Of a DNA stretch of 64,000 nt, positions 37,541 to 52,700 are shown piece after piece (within the stretch, counting starts at the first letter, position 1; the number at the start of each line of letters is the position of its first letter). This DNA comes from Dirofilaria immitis. Lineage: Eukaryota; Nematoda; Chromadorea; Rhabditida; Onchocercidae. The notes beneath the pieces were generated by a model. It saw nothing but the letters and a program-made list of their open reading frames with translations. It was not told where the DNA came from and made no database searches. Position numbers and translations under genes: made by a program. Location: assembly GCA_024305405.1 (NCBI GenBank), contig JAKNDB010000107.1, forward strand, positions 620,001-684,000, read 5' to 3'.

Positions 37541-38605
37541 AGATAAATCGTACGATCTCAAGTATCCCTAAATAACAGATTGAAATTACGGCCGGAGTTC
37601 GTTCCAATGACACCAGTAAAAATCGAAACATTGCTTTGAAGTCATTCGAATGTGTTTTGAACGTGATGAGCCAGTTCGTAGGGGGATTATTAACATTTTG
37701 GAACTAAGTTATTTAGTTACTCTCATAAATAATCGATAATCTCCTAAAGATAACAGATATCACAAAGATGTTTGCGAATAGATTACTTCAATGATTGAGA
37801 CAATTTGTAAATTTATTTTCTGTTAAATTAATAAAAGAATGATGAAGAAATTTGGAATGCTCAACGATGAATAGGAATCAGCTTTCCATTAGTTTGGAAG
37901 ATAATGAAATTTCGGAAGAAATATTCATTTCAAAATACTTCTTGAATATGCCTTTTCTAAAGCTTAATATTATCTAATAAATAAAACTCCTTCCACATGA
38001 AAGTTTTCCTTGATCTTTTTTTGGGATTATAAGTATGGCAGTTGTCAAGACTGTTTGTTTTAAATTATATATTTAAATGATTATAAATATTAGAAATATC
38101 ATCTACTAGCATAACTTGCATGTTATTTTTCTAATATCAAATTTCACTCATAGTTAATGCGTTATATTACAGTTACAATTATGAGTTATTTACGATTGAT
38201 CGATCATAGTTTTTACTACAATTGATCTTTCAGTTTTCATCCTCTTTTCATCGATTGCTCAATTTGATTATTATTTAAAATTTTTTCTAATGTGTTTTTG
38301 CTTTTTTTCTTTCTCACTGCTAAACATATTTAATATGTATTACTAAACTTCCGCTTCATATTGAGAGGAAATAAAACTTTTGATTGCTTAAAATGCAATC
38401 AAGATTAAGACTTAGTTGCTCCCCAATTCTCCGAATATCATTTTCCATTCGTTTCGGAAATTCTTTCGATAAGAATTTGAATGCTTTTAAATTCGCTTAT
38501 TTAGCAACTTTCAGAATCAAGATCGATCCTATCGAAAACTGTCATTTCTCTATTTTTTTACTTCTAAATAAAGCAGATTTTTGAATGAAGTTTTATTTAT
38601 AGGTT
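37541..38605. other. Divergent intergenic region between rpl-7A and the FLVCR-like gene
   Basis: About 1 kb containing both promoters by position. No TATA box or exon could be assigned with confidence. The open frame at 38384-38584 overlaps the 5' flank of the next gene and looks non-coding. Confidence 0.5.
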
Positions 38606-41600
38606 ATGGCCGAGGACGCCGAAAATTTGCTAAGCAAAATATCAGGCAGTAAACAACGTTCAGTGCTTTTCTTAAAAAATAAGACAAAACTAAAATTTAC
38701 CGGTGACATTAAGGTTGTTTACTTGTTATATCGTTCTTGAAATTTAGAAATCTTGAATCAGTATGAAAATTTTGTAAGATTACTTGAAGAAAAGCGCAGT
38801 TTTCTAGTTTATGCTTATGTTTTCTCTTGTTCTGGCAGTTTCAAGTTCGTTCATTCGATTTTTCTTCTTTCTCTTTTATATAGATTTTATCTCTTAGCAG
38901 CATCTTTCTTATATTTAACAGCACTTTTTTTCCAAGGTCATGTTTTATTTTAGGAAATCTTTTTTTTACTCCTCATCAAATTTTATTGAATGATTCTAGA
39001 AAGAAATAGCAAACTTCAAACTGAAGCATTGAATCGATTAAATATTTTCAGGATGATGGTAAGAGTGGAATGATCAACATTGAACCAAAATATGCAAGTG
39101 AACTTATAGGCAAAGTATCAGAAGTGGATCCAGCAGAACATCGAATAAGCTATCAGTGAGTGTTAGTAAGAATGTTATATTGAGTGCTAGTGATAACTTA
39201 ATTAAAATTTTAATGTTTTTAACAAAAAAATCTCAAATTGAGCAACACACTTGGCAAATTTTTATTAAATTTTCAGGGTTTATCCGCAGCGTTGGATCGT
39301 TTTAGCAGTTGTCGCATTATTGAACAATTCAAATACAATGTCATGGATTGCATTTGCTTCTATTTCCAATTATGTCGATGCTTTCTATGGAATGGTAAGT
39401 TAAGGTTTCCATCTCTTCACTAGCTGTATTCTAAAAATTGATTTAAAGAAGTGTTTTCTGAATTTTTTCATTGAAGGTCGGAGTTCAAGAGTAGCTGCTT
39501 TACCTTTAAAAAGGAACTACCATGATTCAGACGTGGAGATCAAAGGAAGATTAATTCGCTTGCTTCATGCGAAAGAGTGATTTCCGGAAAATTGTTTTAT
39601 GCATTACATTGTATTAGAATGTCTTGAATATCCCTCGGTGCTGTTAGGTATCATTTTAACTGTGAGAATATGAGGAAAAATTACCTGAAAATCAGTTTCT
39701 TATTTTTGCAATTTTCGAGACAACTATCATTTTATAGAGCAAAGCAGCGAACTGGTTTTCATTGGTTTTTATAATCTGTACAATACCGATAGGCCTGTTC
39801 GCCATATGGATGAGTAATTCATTCGGACTTCGATTTGCTATTCTCATTGCAGCCTGGACAAATGGTATTGGTGGTTCAATTCGTCTTATTAGGTCAGATT
39901 CTTTTTTAAATCTTTTGATATGCAATGGTATTATTATTGAAAGATATCCAGTATGTAATGATTTATTATTAATGGTTTCCTGTAGTAATCTTTATTTTTG
40001 ACATTAGGATAAGGCTAAAATTTACTAAACTGTCCATCATCCACATCTGTTGAAAAACTTAAAAACAATTAACTGGAATAATTGTTCATTTTACAGACGG
40101 CTCATATATTTATGTATTCTATATTTAGTTATATTTTTCATATTTTTTTCTAGTTCATTTTTGCCACTGGAAATCCGCTTTCCGGTTGGGATTTTCGGGC
40201 AAGCAGTGGCTGCTTGTGCATATCCGTTTATTATGTTCCTTCCACCAAAAGTTCGTTTTGAAGTTTTCGCCACATTTTCATGCAGCTCAAATTTTCTTTG
40301 ATTGATATTTTAATGATCTAAAACCTAGCAAGTGGCTAATTCAGGTTGCGGGATCATGGTTTGCGGAAAATGAAAGAGCGTTAGCAACAACTATTGGAAT
40401 TATGGCAAATCCGTTAGGAGTGCTAATGGCGAATGTTCTCTCTCCTCAAATAGTCGGGGCTCCAGTGGATGTAAAGTTTTGTGTAATTAGAAACTCGAGT
40501 TTTTTAAGGATCTTTAAAAATTTTTAGTATTGATAAAACGGTTGAATTTTATATCGAAGTGATGTTATACTGTAAGAATAAAAATCGGGATCTAGAAATT
40601 ATGAATTGTACTAGTGCAATTATTATTTGTTGGAACTAATCGATTATTAAGTAAAATAAATGGGCCTTTGCTTTTATCGATTTAATTGTGCTTTGAAACA
40701 ATAGTTAAATATGAAAGTAACGTTTATTATTAATGTGAATATTGCATTTTCAGGTATTAATAATAAACGTGATAACTTTTGTACCCTCCCTATTGGCCTG
40801 TCTGATAGCAACTTTTACGTAACTCGTTCAGAACCACAAATACCACCATCACAAAGTGCTGCTCAACCACAGATGCCGTTTCTTCCCGGTATGTTTGCTG
40901 TTTCAATTTCAATCCAAATCTTCTAGATATTTTAAATGGAAATGGATCTGAAAATTGTTTCATATTAGTCTACTTTGCACGATTGTCGTTATTCCTGTAA
41001 TTTCTTTTTCACTAAAAATTATTGCGAAATTACTAAGCTTTTATGTAATTTTCTGTGAATATTATGTTATTGAATTGAAAAAATTATGGCGGACAAATTT
41101 TTTAGTCACTTTTTTCAATGGAAAACATATTTTTTGGAGGAACTGTTTCTCAATTTTTCTAAGTTTAGACATATTAATGATTTAAAGTTCCAAATACGTG
41201 AGTAAGTTGAGAAAGCATTTTTCCAGATTAAGGAAAGATTTATAAATTTTCAAGTTCGGTTTCAAATATTTTTATCCTAGGAATCAAGCAGTGTCTTATC
41301 AACAAAGCATACATGCTGCTTTTGATAGTGATGGGTGGTGGTATTGGCATGTTTAATTGTTTATATACTGTTATACAGCAGTTATTTTGTGCAACAGGAT
41401 ATTCAAACTCTTTCTCGGGACTTTGCGCCGCTCTAATGATCATTGGCGGGGTTTTTGGTGCTACTATTTCAGGTATCTTTTGTTTTATTTTATTCGTTCT
41501 ATTTTTTTCTGTTTCAAAATATTTCTTTATTTGTTGTTTTATTTCCTTTTCTTCAAGTGATGCAAATAAAGTTTCTAATAATGACATTGTGTTTAAAAGA

Positions 41601-43161
41601 TCTTGCCTCTTCTTTTTTTAACTTATTATTTCCATGAAATTTCTCTTCCTGAAACTTCTTCCGTTCCCTAATTCTCAAAATATTTCGTTTTTTCTTCTGT
41701 TTCATTTACATTGCGCATAGTTTTAATTTCCATGGTAAACATAAAAATTAAAATGATTCTCAGGTATATTCGTCGATCGAACTAAACTTTACGAAGAAAC
41801 CATGAAAGTATGCATGTCTATGGCTGTCATTTTTGGGGTCATATTTTTACAGGTAATGTTTTATATATTTAAAGAATGCTACAGATATAAAATGTTTTAT
41901 AAAATCTATTCCGATCTTTCATATTCCGCAATATGTTAGTGGCAGGGATTAAGTATTGTTGAAATAATGGGGCTTATGTCAAAATGAGTGTACATTTTTT
42001 TACGGACTGATAAGATACTACAATGTTAATCATTAGGATCTGAACTGTCAGCGGTCTAATCAACAAGCAGCTTTGAATTAAATATGATGAATCTAAATAA
42101 GACTTAATGATTTCTTTTTGAAATCACCGTTTTCATATAGTTGCTCCCTTGTCGAGAGTTTGTTGAATAATATACAGTTTCAAGTTTGGTCTAGGCAAAT
42201 TTCGAAACTGATATTTGTTGCAGTAAATTGTTACACAAATTTATTAGCAAAATTCTTCTCAAATTTTAGTTAGCTCTGCATTCTGGTCTCGTCATTTATC
42301 TTGTAGTCACGGCTTTTCTCTTTGGTATTTTTGGGCTTGCGTCATATCCAGTTGGTCTTGAATTAGCTTCCGAATGCACTTTTCCGGTGTCTGAAACAAC
42401 TTCATCAGGCTTTATAGTACTCAGTGGTCAGGTAAAAAACGATTTTTTTATTAAGAAATATCAGAATCATTGATGCTGCAAGACTCCGATGATATTGAGC
42501 CTTGAAGATTTTATATGGTTTTAGGGCAAACAGATCATGTTAAATCGAGAAATAAATTGAGGAATTATGAATTTTATTCTTTCCAGATTCATTCAATAAT
42601 TTACGTGTCCATAATGAGTATACTAGCACGACCATTACAACAAACATACAAAAATATTCAAGTTTGCACTGTTGAAGATGAAACTAATGCTACCGTTGTA
42701 CCACAGGATAACTCTATCCCTGTTATCGTGAGTTTATTTTATTTTATTTCTCTTTCATTTTTTATTTTTAATTAAATCAAACTAACATATAATTTACGCG
42801 TTGTTCGCTTCACAATTCGATCACATTTTTTCTTAAAATGGTCCATCCTAATTATTGTGGATTAATTCTACTTATTTTTTAGAATTTATGTTTAAATAGT
42901 TGTATGTCCTGCGTGTAATTCATATGTTTTTAATTAGTGTTGTTTTAACTTATATTTTAGGTGTTGTCAGCAATAGCTGCCTTGCTAGCCGTTGTGTTAG
43001 TGATATTTTTCAAACCCACTTATAAGCGTATGGGAGCAGAGAAAAATAGTTTATTAGTAACGAATGGGAAAGAAATAAACGAAACTCGACAATTAAACGA
43101 TTTGAATCAGATTAAAGACGAAGCTTTGATACCGCTAGCAGTACAACAAAGTAGTACTTAG
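38606..43161 (+). CDS. MFS transporter of the FLVCR/SLC49 family
   Basis: Twelve exons: 38606-38713, 39052-39155, 39277-39394, 39738-39892, 40097-40250, 40345-40470, 40754-40888, 41281-41472, 41764-41852, 42270-42431, 42587-42727, 42961-43161; about 561 residues. The start follows a TTTATTTATAG acceptor. Family landmarks: VYPQRWIVLAVVALLNNSNT, WIAFASISNYVDAFYG, NWFSLVFIICTIPIGLF, GQAVAACAYPFIMFLPPK, VAGSWFAENERALATT, a long loop with PPSQSAA, GIGMFNCLYTVIQQLFCATG, and YPVGLELASECTFPVSETTS followed by SGFIVLSGQ. FLVCR proteins are plasma-membrane or mitochondrial carriers linked to haem, choline or ethanolamine; the substrate here cannot be told from sequence. Exon 7 lacks one base in the T4 run 40813-40816: LACLIATF and YVTRSEPQ are in different frames, and the exon 7-8 phase agrees only with one more base. 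Confidence 0.93.
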
Positions 43162-46100
43162 AAATAGCAATAAATTATGGATTACTCTTCAGCTTGAAAA
43201 TTATTTTTTTGCAGGTGATTTCTCTGTGTCTTTATATAGTTAATTTCAATTATATAATTACTATGTGATCTTTGTATAACTAATTCAGTTATAATTTTTT
43301 CAATTTTTCATGTTGGAAATTTCTTTTTGCCCAGAACTCAGTAGAATTTCATTCTCATCTGGTATAGCATTTACTACTTTTGTTCTTGAGTATATAAGAT
43401 TACACTATGTATAACCGTCATCTGCTCTGTAGAAGGCAAGAAAAACAATCTTAGGTTAGCAGAATATGTTAAAAAATTGGGGTCACATAAAGAATAATTT
43501 TTACTGATAATCTTTATTCATGATTTTTGCTTTATTTATGAGTTGGCTTTATTTTTATTCATGATTTTTGTTTCTTGCATAATCTCGCAACATGTATTTA
43601 TTTCATAACAGTTTTTCATAGATAAGTAAAGAATAGATTGGAAAATAATTTTTTTAATATATGTTAAGATACTAATGAAAAAGTGGTATGATTTAAAGCA
43701 GTTATAAAAGAAAATTGCCGGCTTCATATATTTACGATAGTCATAAATAATCTCGTCCAAAATATAGCGCGACTTTTTTTTAAGTGAATTTTTAAAAATA
43801 TCTGATCAGATACTTTTATTTCTGTTACATATTACAATAATATATATCGTTTATTTATTGTGCCAATTTGTTACACGATTTTTTATGGTAAATTTTGTCT
43901 ACAGTGAAAATATTGAATCAAATATTATTATGTTTATCCAGTGTTATGAGATTGCTCGTTCAAATTTATTTGTCTGTTGATATTGTATTGTTGCGATAAT
44001 AATCAATATGTGCAATAATCTTCCCGCTGATCATTTAATACCAGTGAAATAATGTGTTCTATTGTGATTTTAGTAGCTTCTATTGAACTTAAAGGCTAGC
44101 TACAACTTTTTTAGATGCTTTTTTCGCCAAAATTCGAAGGAGATGGGACTTATTGTTGATTTGAAATTTTGATTTCTATTACCCACTCAAGAAATTGAAC
44201 TGCATGTGCTTCATCGTTCCTCTCCTTCCTCATATTTTAGTGCTTTTAATTCCCATACTTAAATTTACATCCGTTTCTAACGAAGACACATTTTTTTGTC
44301 TATATAACTCTCATGTTCATGTGAATCAGTTTTCGTAAATCTGTAATAGAATCACCTTCTAGCAACGAAGCTTTGCTTGTTTCTATCAATTGATAATATT
44401 TTTCAATAAAAAATTTCAGGGAAAAAGACTTTGAACAAAATTGAAGATGTGCAGATATCAAATAAAAATGAAATTTAATAAAGAGATTGAAACGAACAAG
44501 ACGAGATCTCACTTATTTTTTTATATAATTTGGAAATATTCATTTGATGGTTGCCATACGAAATGATGGAAAATGAACCCCTAAGAAGGAATTATTCAAT
44601 AAACAGAAATAATTACTTTTTTACTCTTAAAACTATTCACTGTTAATTTATACGCTTTTCTATCGAATCAAAGTTTAATTGTTGCAAGGAATGTCGCAGA
44701 GCCATAACGCTTTTGCGATAGAAGATGATCAAGTTGTAGGTATTACATTATTGAAGAAATATCAGGAATCTTTAAGATGTTTATTTCTATGATCATTTTT
44801 CATCCTATTAACATTATAATCAGTTCATTTTCCCAAATAAATCCTACGCCTAATACATGTAATCATAAAATTGGACTAGTGAAGATTAATAGATCACTTA
44901 GACTACAATCTTTGCTCAAATGTTATCAAATTTCCAAATTTGGGTTTTTTAAAATTTTTGTTTTTTTTTTGTTAATTCTTTATCTTATTCTTATTTTTTA
45001 ACACACAGTACGAGATTGGTATTCATTTTTTCTATTTCACTTACAATGTTTTTACCCTGCATTTCTATATAATATTTTCAATAATTAGTTTTAGTACGGT
45101 TCCATACACTATAACTGATATGATAATGATATGTGATAAATTCAAACTTGAATCAAATTTAATGAAAGTTTGCAACGATCTCATCAATTTCTTCTAAATA
45201 ATTAAATACTGTTTTGCATTATATATGCTTTAAATTTTTGTCGATCATTGATAAGCGAAATGTTAATTAATGCAATTAAACGATTTATCTGTTAAAAAAT
45301 ACAAATGAGAATGATAAAGAAATAAGCCAATAGTTTATCATTTCAAGCTGCTAATCTATTTTACTGCTTCTTGTTTATTTGCTTAAATACTTATCATGCT
45401 TAAAATTAATACAACTTATTTTCAGTTAACTTTTTTTCTATTTCTTTTTATCTTGCACATAATGAGATGCACCTGTCTTACTAATTTTACATTCCATTCC
45501 TCTAACTTTATCCTTAAATATTGTACTTATAAAACTTTCATCCATTTTGCTTTATTCTATGTTAGTAAACATTGCTTGTAATATTATCATTTCCAATATC
45601 ACTGTAGATATCACTACAGCATTACTACTATATCACTATCAACTTTTCCAATATCACTGTAGCATCATTGTATCATTATTAACTTTTTCAATATCGCTAC
45701 AACATCATTCTAAGATCGCTAGATACTGATTGATCGTTAGTGAAATATTAAATTGATTGTGATTTTTCAGTACTAAATTTTTATTTGGTGAATTTCAGAG
45801 TTGATCGGGAATGATCCATTCCATTTCATTTAACATTAACTTACTGAATTTGTAATTTCTTATTCAGGGAAAAAAACAGATGTAAGAAAGAAAAAGTAAA
45901 AAAATAAAATAAACATTGCGCAATATGATATATTATTTTTACTAGATCATCCTATATTATCTTTTTTAACTAAATATTTTATCATTATTTATTCAAAAAT
46001 AGTTGCATTCTCGATCAAACTAACTTTTGAAATTCTCTGAAAACTCAACATATAAGAGATTTAGATAAAGAAGTTGGAAGAAAACGATAATAATCTAGCA

Positions 46101-46395
46101 TATTATAATTTTCATTTTGATGAAGCAGAAAATTTTAAAAATTTTCCTAAATTTTTAAACTCATAAATCATCTAATAAAAAAAAAAAAGAAAAAAATGAA
46201 TCATTGAAAAAGTAAAACCACATTATGTTAAGTTAAATGATGATCAATCATTTAGTTTGCTTTTTTTTTTCTTTTTTATTTATATTTATCTTATTATTGT
46301 ATTCAACAATTTGCAATAGAATTTCAAATATTGTTATTCCTTTTACTATCGTTCACTTTTATCGCATATCATATTATCATTTAAATATTTTGTTA
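43162..46395. other. Intergenic, no firm gene
   Basis: AT-rich. A short exon-like piece at 44691-44739 (ATG then SQSHNAFAIEDDQVV, donor GTATTA) has coding-like composition but no partner exon was found. Confidence 0.4.
45585..45725. repeat. Imperfect ATATCACTGTAG-type tandem repeat
   Basis: Repeated phrases AATATCACTGTAGCATCATT, with decayed copies about every 30-60 bases. Confidence 0.6.
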
Positions 46396-46757
46396 TTATA
46401 ACTTATTATAATCCATTTAATATTTACAGTAATGTGACAGTAGAGCTATTAAGTTGTTATGAATTTTTATAATTCATTTGATATTTACAGTACTGTGACA
46501 GTAGAGCCATCAAGTTGTTATGACTTATTATAATCCATTTAATATTTACAGTACTGTGACAGTAGAGCTATCAAGTTGTTATAAATTATTATAATTCATT
46601 TGGTATTTACAGTAATGTGACAGTAGAGCTATTAAGTTGTTATGAATTTTTATAATTCATTTGATATTTACAGTACTGTGACAGTAGAGCCATCAAGTTG
46701 TTATGAATTTTTATAATTCATTTGATATTTACAGTACTGTGACAGTAGAGCTATCAA
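46396..46757. repeat. 61-base satellite, six copies
   Basis: Six successive units carrying TTTACAGTACTGTGACAGTA or the variant with AATGT, then AGAGC(T/C)AT(C/T)AAGTTGTTATG. Most units contain the perfect palindrome ACAGTACTGT. Confidence 0.9.
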
Positions 46758-49700
46758 ATTTTCAAAATTTTCGAGATTTTACAGATTTGCAAGTTTATTG
46801 ATTCTTCATTTACTTATTTGCAGAAATATTGCTTAAGTAATATTCCATAATGCTTAAATTTTGAGCATTACATATTTCTCGAATATTCATTTGTTTATTG
46901 TTAAGCAAGATGAATTAATTTTGCTGTATGTGTCGGATTTTTGATGAAGTAATATGAAATGAATAATTTTAGTTCATTCTACGAAAGTTAAAAAGTATTT
47001 TTATTTTTTTTTCCAACTATCAAATCGGTTCTTTATCCAAAAACGAATAATTCTTCTAACTTTTCTTTTTACGCTTGATTACATTTTAACTTCTTATAAC
47101 ATAAATCTCTTTCTCTCTATTCTTTTTCAAATTCTTATCAAAAGTAAAAATTTTTTTTTCCTACCATAATTCCATTTAAATATTTTTGATCTTCTCTTTT
47201 TTTTTCTCTTTATACAATTCAAATTAGCTTATCGTTTCTGTTTTGGCATTAATTTTAATTTTTATTTCGTAAGATTCGATATTGATTGATTAGTTTAAAT
47301 AAATAAGAAATTTCACAGAAATATCTTAAAGAATCCTTACATTTTATTCAAGGAAAAAAAGGAGAAATATGATGCTAGTTTATGGTATTTTAACCGAATG
47401 CTTCGATATTTCTGTAACTTCTATATGATTATCATATCTTGCTTTCATCTTATCGTGATATTTTTGTTATATTCTATTTTTTCATTGATATAATTATTAT
47501 GGCTATTGATAAATGTTTAAAAATTAAAAATGATATCATGAAGATATGATAATTCATATCATCTTTTTTTCCATATTTCAAATATAGGTAAATAATAATC
47601 AATTTACAGATCAATTTTGTTTTTTTCTCTTTCCAAATCTTCGCAACGATTTCCAGTTTTGCCTAAAGATGAGCGAATACGAAACGAAGATTTTGTGCAT
47701 TATGCGAATTCGCAGCAATCTCCCATATGCTTTCTTGAAAATATTGAATGAAAAATAACAGAAAAAAATAAAAAATAAACCACTTATACTGAGTAATAGT
47801 TCCAAAATATAATTTGTTGCTTGAACACAAAAAAATCCATTCCAATGGATGATTGCGAATCATAAAGGTATCAAAAATTCGAGAAACATTTACTTCATAT
47901 AATAATACAATACACTGATTCAGGTATAACACATCAATCTTGTTAGCTTTTTTTTTTTAAAAAAATTTTGAAGATGTAAGCGTTACTACTAGCAACCAAA
48001 GTTTGTTGGATTATTGAGAAATTCGAGTGATACCTTAGGGATAACTTAGCTAACAGGCTATCAAAAAAGCAAGCCTGGATGTAAACATTCTTTGAGTCGT
48101 TACTTTAAAAATATTTTGAAAAGAGAAAATTTAATTTAAATCATCAAACTGCTACAATTTGAAAATATGTTCGTACAATTAAAATTCGCAAGAAAAAAAA
48201 TCGCAATATGAAAGTGATAATCACAAATTCAAAAAGCTAAACCTATAAACGAATGATAATTGATAGGTTTAGATAATGAAAAAAATTTTTGAAAAAAATA
48301 ATTATAGCAATTCGATCGTTCAAATTGAAAAATGATCTATTCACATTACTATCGTTAAACAATAATTGAAATACCATGATACTAAGATTCAAATAAAAAC
48401 GTTGGATAAGAAGATGAAAGCAACGATATATTCAAGCTTATAAAGTTTTTAAATAATCGCCTAAAAGAAATATAACTTGAATATTTATCATTTCACAAAC
48501 AAATATCATGAAATGTTTGTGTTTTTATTTCAAGATTAATTTCAATGTTTTAATAACTTATTTTTAATAGAATAGAATAGTCTTTGATTAAAAATTGATT
48601 GAATCAATTCTTTGTTTATTTTAACTTAATGCACTTATAAACATAATTTTAATATGTTTATAAATAATAAAAAAATGAAAAAAAACATTTAGGCAAAATA
48701 GGCAGAACTTAAAATAAAAATTATATATTTCAAATTTTTTTATCGAAAAAAAAGCGATATGATATATTGAATTATTGTTTTTTGCTTCATTTTTAGCCTA
48801 TCTATCTTTCGAGTAGCCTTAAATTTATTATCAAAAATTTTTTCATTTATTTTCAATTCCAATAAATTCCTTTAACTTATTTATAATTAGTTGCAAAATG
48901 ATTTACATATCTAAATGAACTATTTCGAAATGATTTCATTATCTTCAATCAAAAATTTCATTTCATTAGGTCAATCTTTAATTTTATTTGACCTTTTTTT
49001 TTTATATCGAATTTTCTCAAAAGATATATTCGTAATTAAAAGATTTTAATCTATTAGGTAGTAGTTTATTCGTACTTTCAGCAATCTTCGTACTAACTTG
49101 GCTATCAGTTCTATATTTTTTACATATGAGTTATTACGGAGTAGATGGAAGAATTGCTTCAACATTTTTTGAATCTTTTAAATCAATGTTTCATCAATTC
49201 ATTGCAAATCTTTCGAACCAAATCTGAAGTTGAGAATTGAAGGAGAAATATTTTAACGCTTCTAAAAATTTGAAACAAACTTCATGCATCAAATTTGTTT
49301 CATAAATTATCATCAGTTCAATCAAATTTCAGCTATTATGACTATAGATTTTTTCATTTCATAATTTGATAGGAAAAAAAAAGATTGTCAAGAGTAGGAA
49401 ACGAATAGTGAAAAATGGATTAAGCATATCTGAATGTTGAAATGATCAATAGTTGAAAATATTGGATCAACATTTCAATCAAAATGATTAATATCGTTTA
49501 CATCAATTTTTGAAAATTAGCAAATATCCATTTTGTAAACAATGCTATTATTTTTCTCAATATTTTTCTCAACATTATTATCTTTTTGCTCTTAAATTTC
49601 TTTGCAAAATTTATTACAAAAATTTCAATGAATTCGTTTCAGAATTTTGAAATTACAAAAATATTTAGATCATCATCAAACAACTATTATCTCTCTTTTA

Positions 49701-52700
49701 TCATAATTTATTTGAAATTATCAAACAAATTTATGTTTAAAATAAAGGATATTCTGATATGCTAAATTAGGTTGTCGAACTTAAAAATCTTCAAGAAATT
49801 AAACTATCACAACAAGATGTTATAAATATATGCTAATCATTTTTGCAATTTTTTTTTAATTTTTTAGAGAATATTTTTATCATGTCTTATCAAATCATTT
49901 CCCATATCATATGATGAAGAAAGACGAATAATTTTTTGAATATTGACTATTATCAATAAATTATTTTCTCTTATCCATCCATAATTGTTCATAATAAATT
50001 TTGGTTTATTAGATATATTTTCATAACACATTGAATTAACTTCAATTAATATTTTTTTGAAGAAATAATCGATTTGTTTTCATAGAAATATAATTCGAAA
50101 TATAATTTAAAAAATAAATTTAAAATTTATATTTAATTTTTTTTCCAAAAAAAAGAATGAATAAATTAAAAGAATTAATTTTTTTAGGATAGAATGAAAT
50201 TATCTCATTTTTAACAATTTTTTATTTTAATAATTAAGCAAATTTTTTATTAATTAAAATATTATATATTCAATTTCGGTAAATTTCGATACTTCGATTT
50301 AATTTTATATATTTCATTTGAATTATGCAAGAACTATCAATTATGCAACTTTTACTATTTATATTTTAGCATTAAATATTTATTTCTCTCAGTTTATAAT
50401 GATATTATTGATTGAAAGCAAGTTTATATCATGCTGAATTTCATGAGAGCGAATTTCATGCGAATTTATCAGCATATGCAATTTGTGAAGTGATGATGAG
50501 TATGAAGTGAAACAGAGATAGGATGATGCTATTCAAAGATTTCAGAATCTGTGACATGTGAAATTCTTTTATTTGTTTCAAATAAAGAGGCATTTACGAA
50601 TAAGCAAAATAATGGAATAATTTTGCTTATAATATTTATTATCGTCGAATCGGAAGATCGTAATTGAAAGTGTTGTCGGATCGATACGTTGCCTACAACA
50701 TTTTATTGCATTTCCATTTAGCAATGGAAATATATATTTAGTAATATAGCCAAGCCATTTTGATAGCTGTTTTATTGGTATGAAATATTTCTACATTAGA
50801 AATCAATGATAGTCTGATATGCTAGGTGGCACATGATGTAATAGAGCTTGAGTCATAATCGAATTCCATTTTGGGTATCACATTCAATTCACACATTTCA
50901 ACTATCGTTGCACTCTTTTATTCTATTCAGCATTTTCTATCAATATTGAATAATGAATGTCGAATGATAAATGTAAGTAATTTATTTAGCTTCTGATTCC
51001 AATGATATTGATGTTAAAGATGCAAGATGCAAGCTCATATCATTCATTTTATGCTGTCATTTCTTTGAACGAAACAATTGTTCTTCTGTGACACGAAAAA
51101 TGCCATCGGATTCTTTATGAAAAGTTTATGCTGATAATATGTCTAAAATTAAAATTATCTAATGAAATTGCAAAAACTCATTTCGCAATTATGATATTTT
51201 ACATCACAATACGCTGTAGAATCTTACGTAACTATTCTTAATCGGTTAACGTAGACGTTAGCTAATCAACACGAACTTCTTTGATTAGAAAACTGCTAAT
51301 CTATTCTTCATAATTAAGAAATGAAACATTTAAGATAGGGGTTTTTCATTATTACAATGTCGGAATCTTATTTAGAAAACTTTTTTTTTTGTGAAACTTC
51401 TTTTTCTGAAATATGAAATTTGCTTAGATGATAATGCGGCCGAGAAATGCAAGCACGGTAATTATGAAAGTATAAAGAAGACTCTAAAATTCATTAGATT
51501 CCTCATTTAGGATATTTCTATTTCCCTAATTATAGAAAAAGAAAATTATCTAATTCATTAAAAATTTTTCAGTTGCAATTTTATGATTCTGAAATGCTTA
51601 GATGTGCAATTTGACCTGAAATTAATCAGATCGGAATATCATAGCTAAACATTAAATTATCATTGAGAGAAAATCATATATGATACTAAAATAGATTATT
51701 CAATTGCACTGTTTTCTTAAAATCATGAATTCAAGGAATGTACTAAAATTCATTAAATTCCTCATTTAGGATATTTCTAATTCCCTAATTATAGATTAAA
51801 AAAAAAAGAGTTACGACATAAAAAATATTTTTTTAAAAAAAAAAATTCCATACTTATTCAACGATAAAAGGAAGAAAGAAAGAGAAAGAAAGAGGGAGAG
51901 AATGGAGGAGAGAAAGAGTTAAGAGAACTTAAGAAAGAAAAAAAAAGGTATATATAATTTCAAAGGAATGTTAAAATTTAGCCATAATTTTTTTTTCTTC
52001 TATTTAAAAACATCGAATTGAATGTTAGATATAATCTTATAAGACAAACTTGAAAATATAAAATGTATTCATAAAATGGATGATAAATATATCATTTTTT
52101 TTTTTTTGTTGATAAATAAATCATTATATTTTTGATTAAATGATTGATTGTACAACGAATGTATGAAATAATTCGCAATTTTATATGCGACAAAAAGTTT
52201 ACAAAATTAATGATATCTTTGTATTATTACTTATTTTTACATGCAATTCTCTATAATACAATCATTTGTAGCTTATCATTTATTTTTTTAAATAAGATTT
52301 CGAGAGTGATTATTTGGAGAAATGCTTGATTGTTACGAAAGCAAGAATAATCATAAAAATACTAAAATGATTATTAAATTTGATAATTCTTTAAACAAAA
52401 TTTTTAATTATTAATTAGCAATGCTAAGCTTATTTAATTTTATAACCTAAAGATTTTATCTTTATCTAATATCAATTATACTTATCAATTTATTTATTAT
52501 TTTTATTTTATACTTTTTGTTAATTTTATCCATCAGGTTGTATTTCACATCAATTGATAGCGATTTTCTTCATTTCTGATACTATCGAGAATGCCCCTGA
52601 TGAATATAGTTCTCCCGCACTTTTCCATTTTTTTTTTTCATAGTATCTGATTGGTAATCAATCTACTTGTTGAAATCATCAACAAATTTTAGTTAAAAAT

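Noticed and set aside
44691..44739. ATG exon-like piece with a GTATTA donor
   Set aside because: Phase 1 end does not join the GPCR exon at 54296 and no other exon was found.
49081..49229. Open stretch after a TTTCAG (IFVLTWLSVLYFLH...) ending in a stop
   Set aside because: No donor or partner exon, not in a position to join the GPCR, and such length is not rare in AT-rich DNA.
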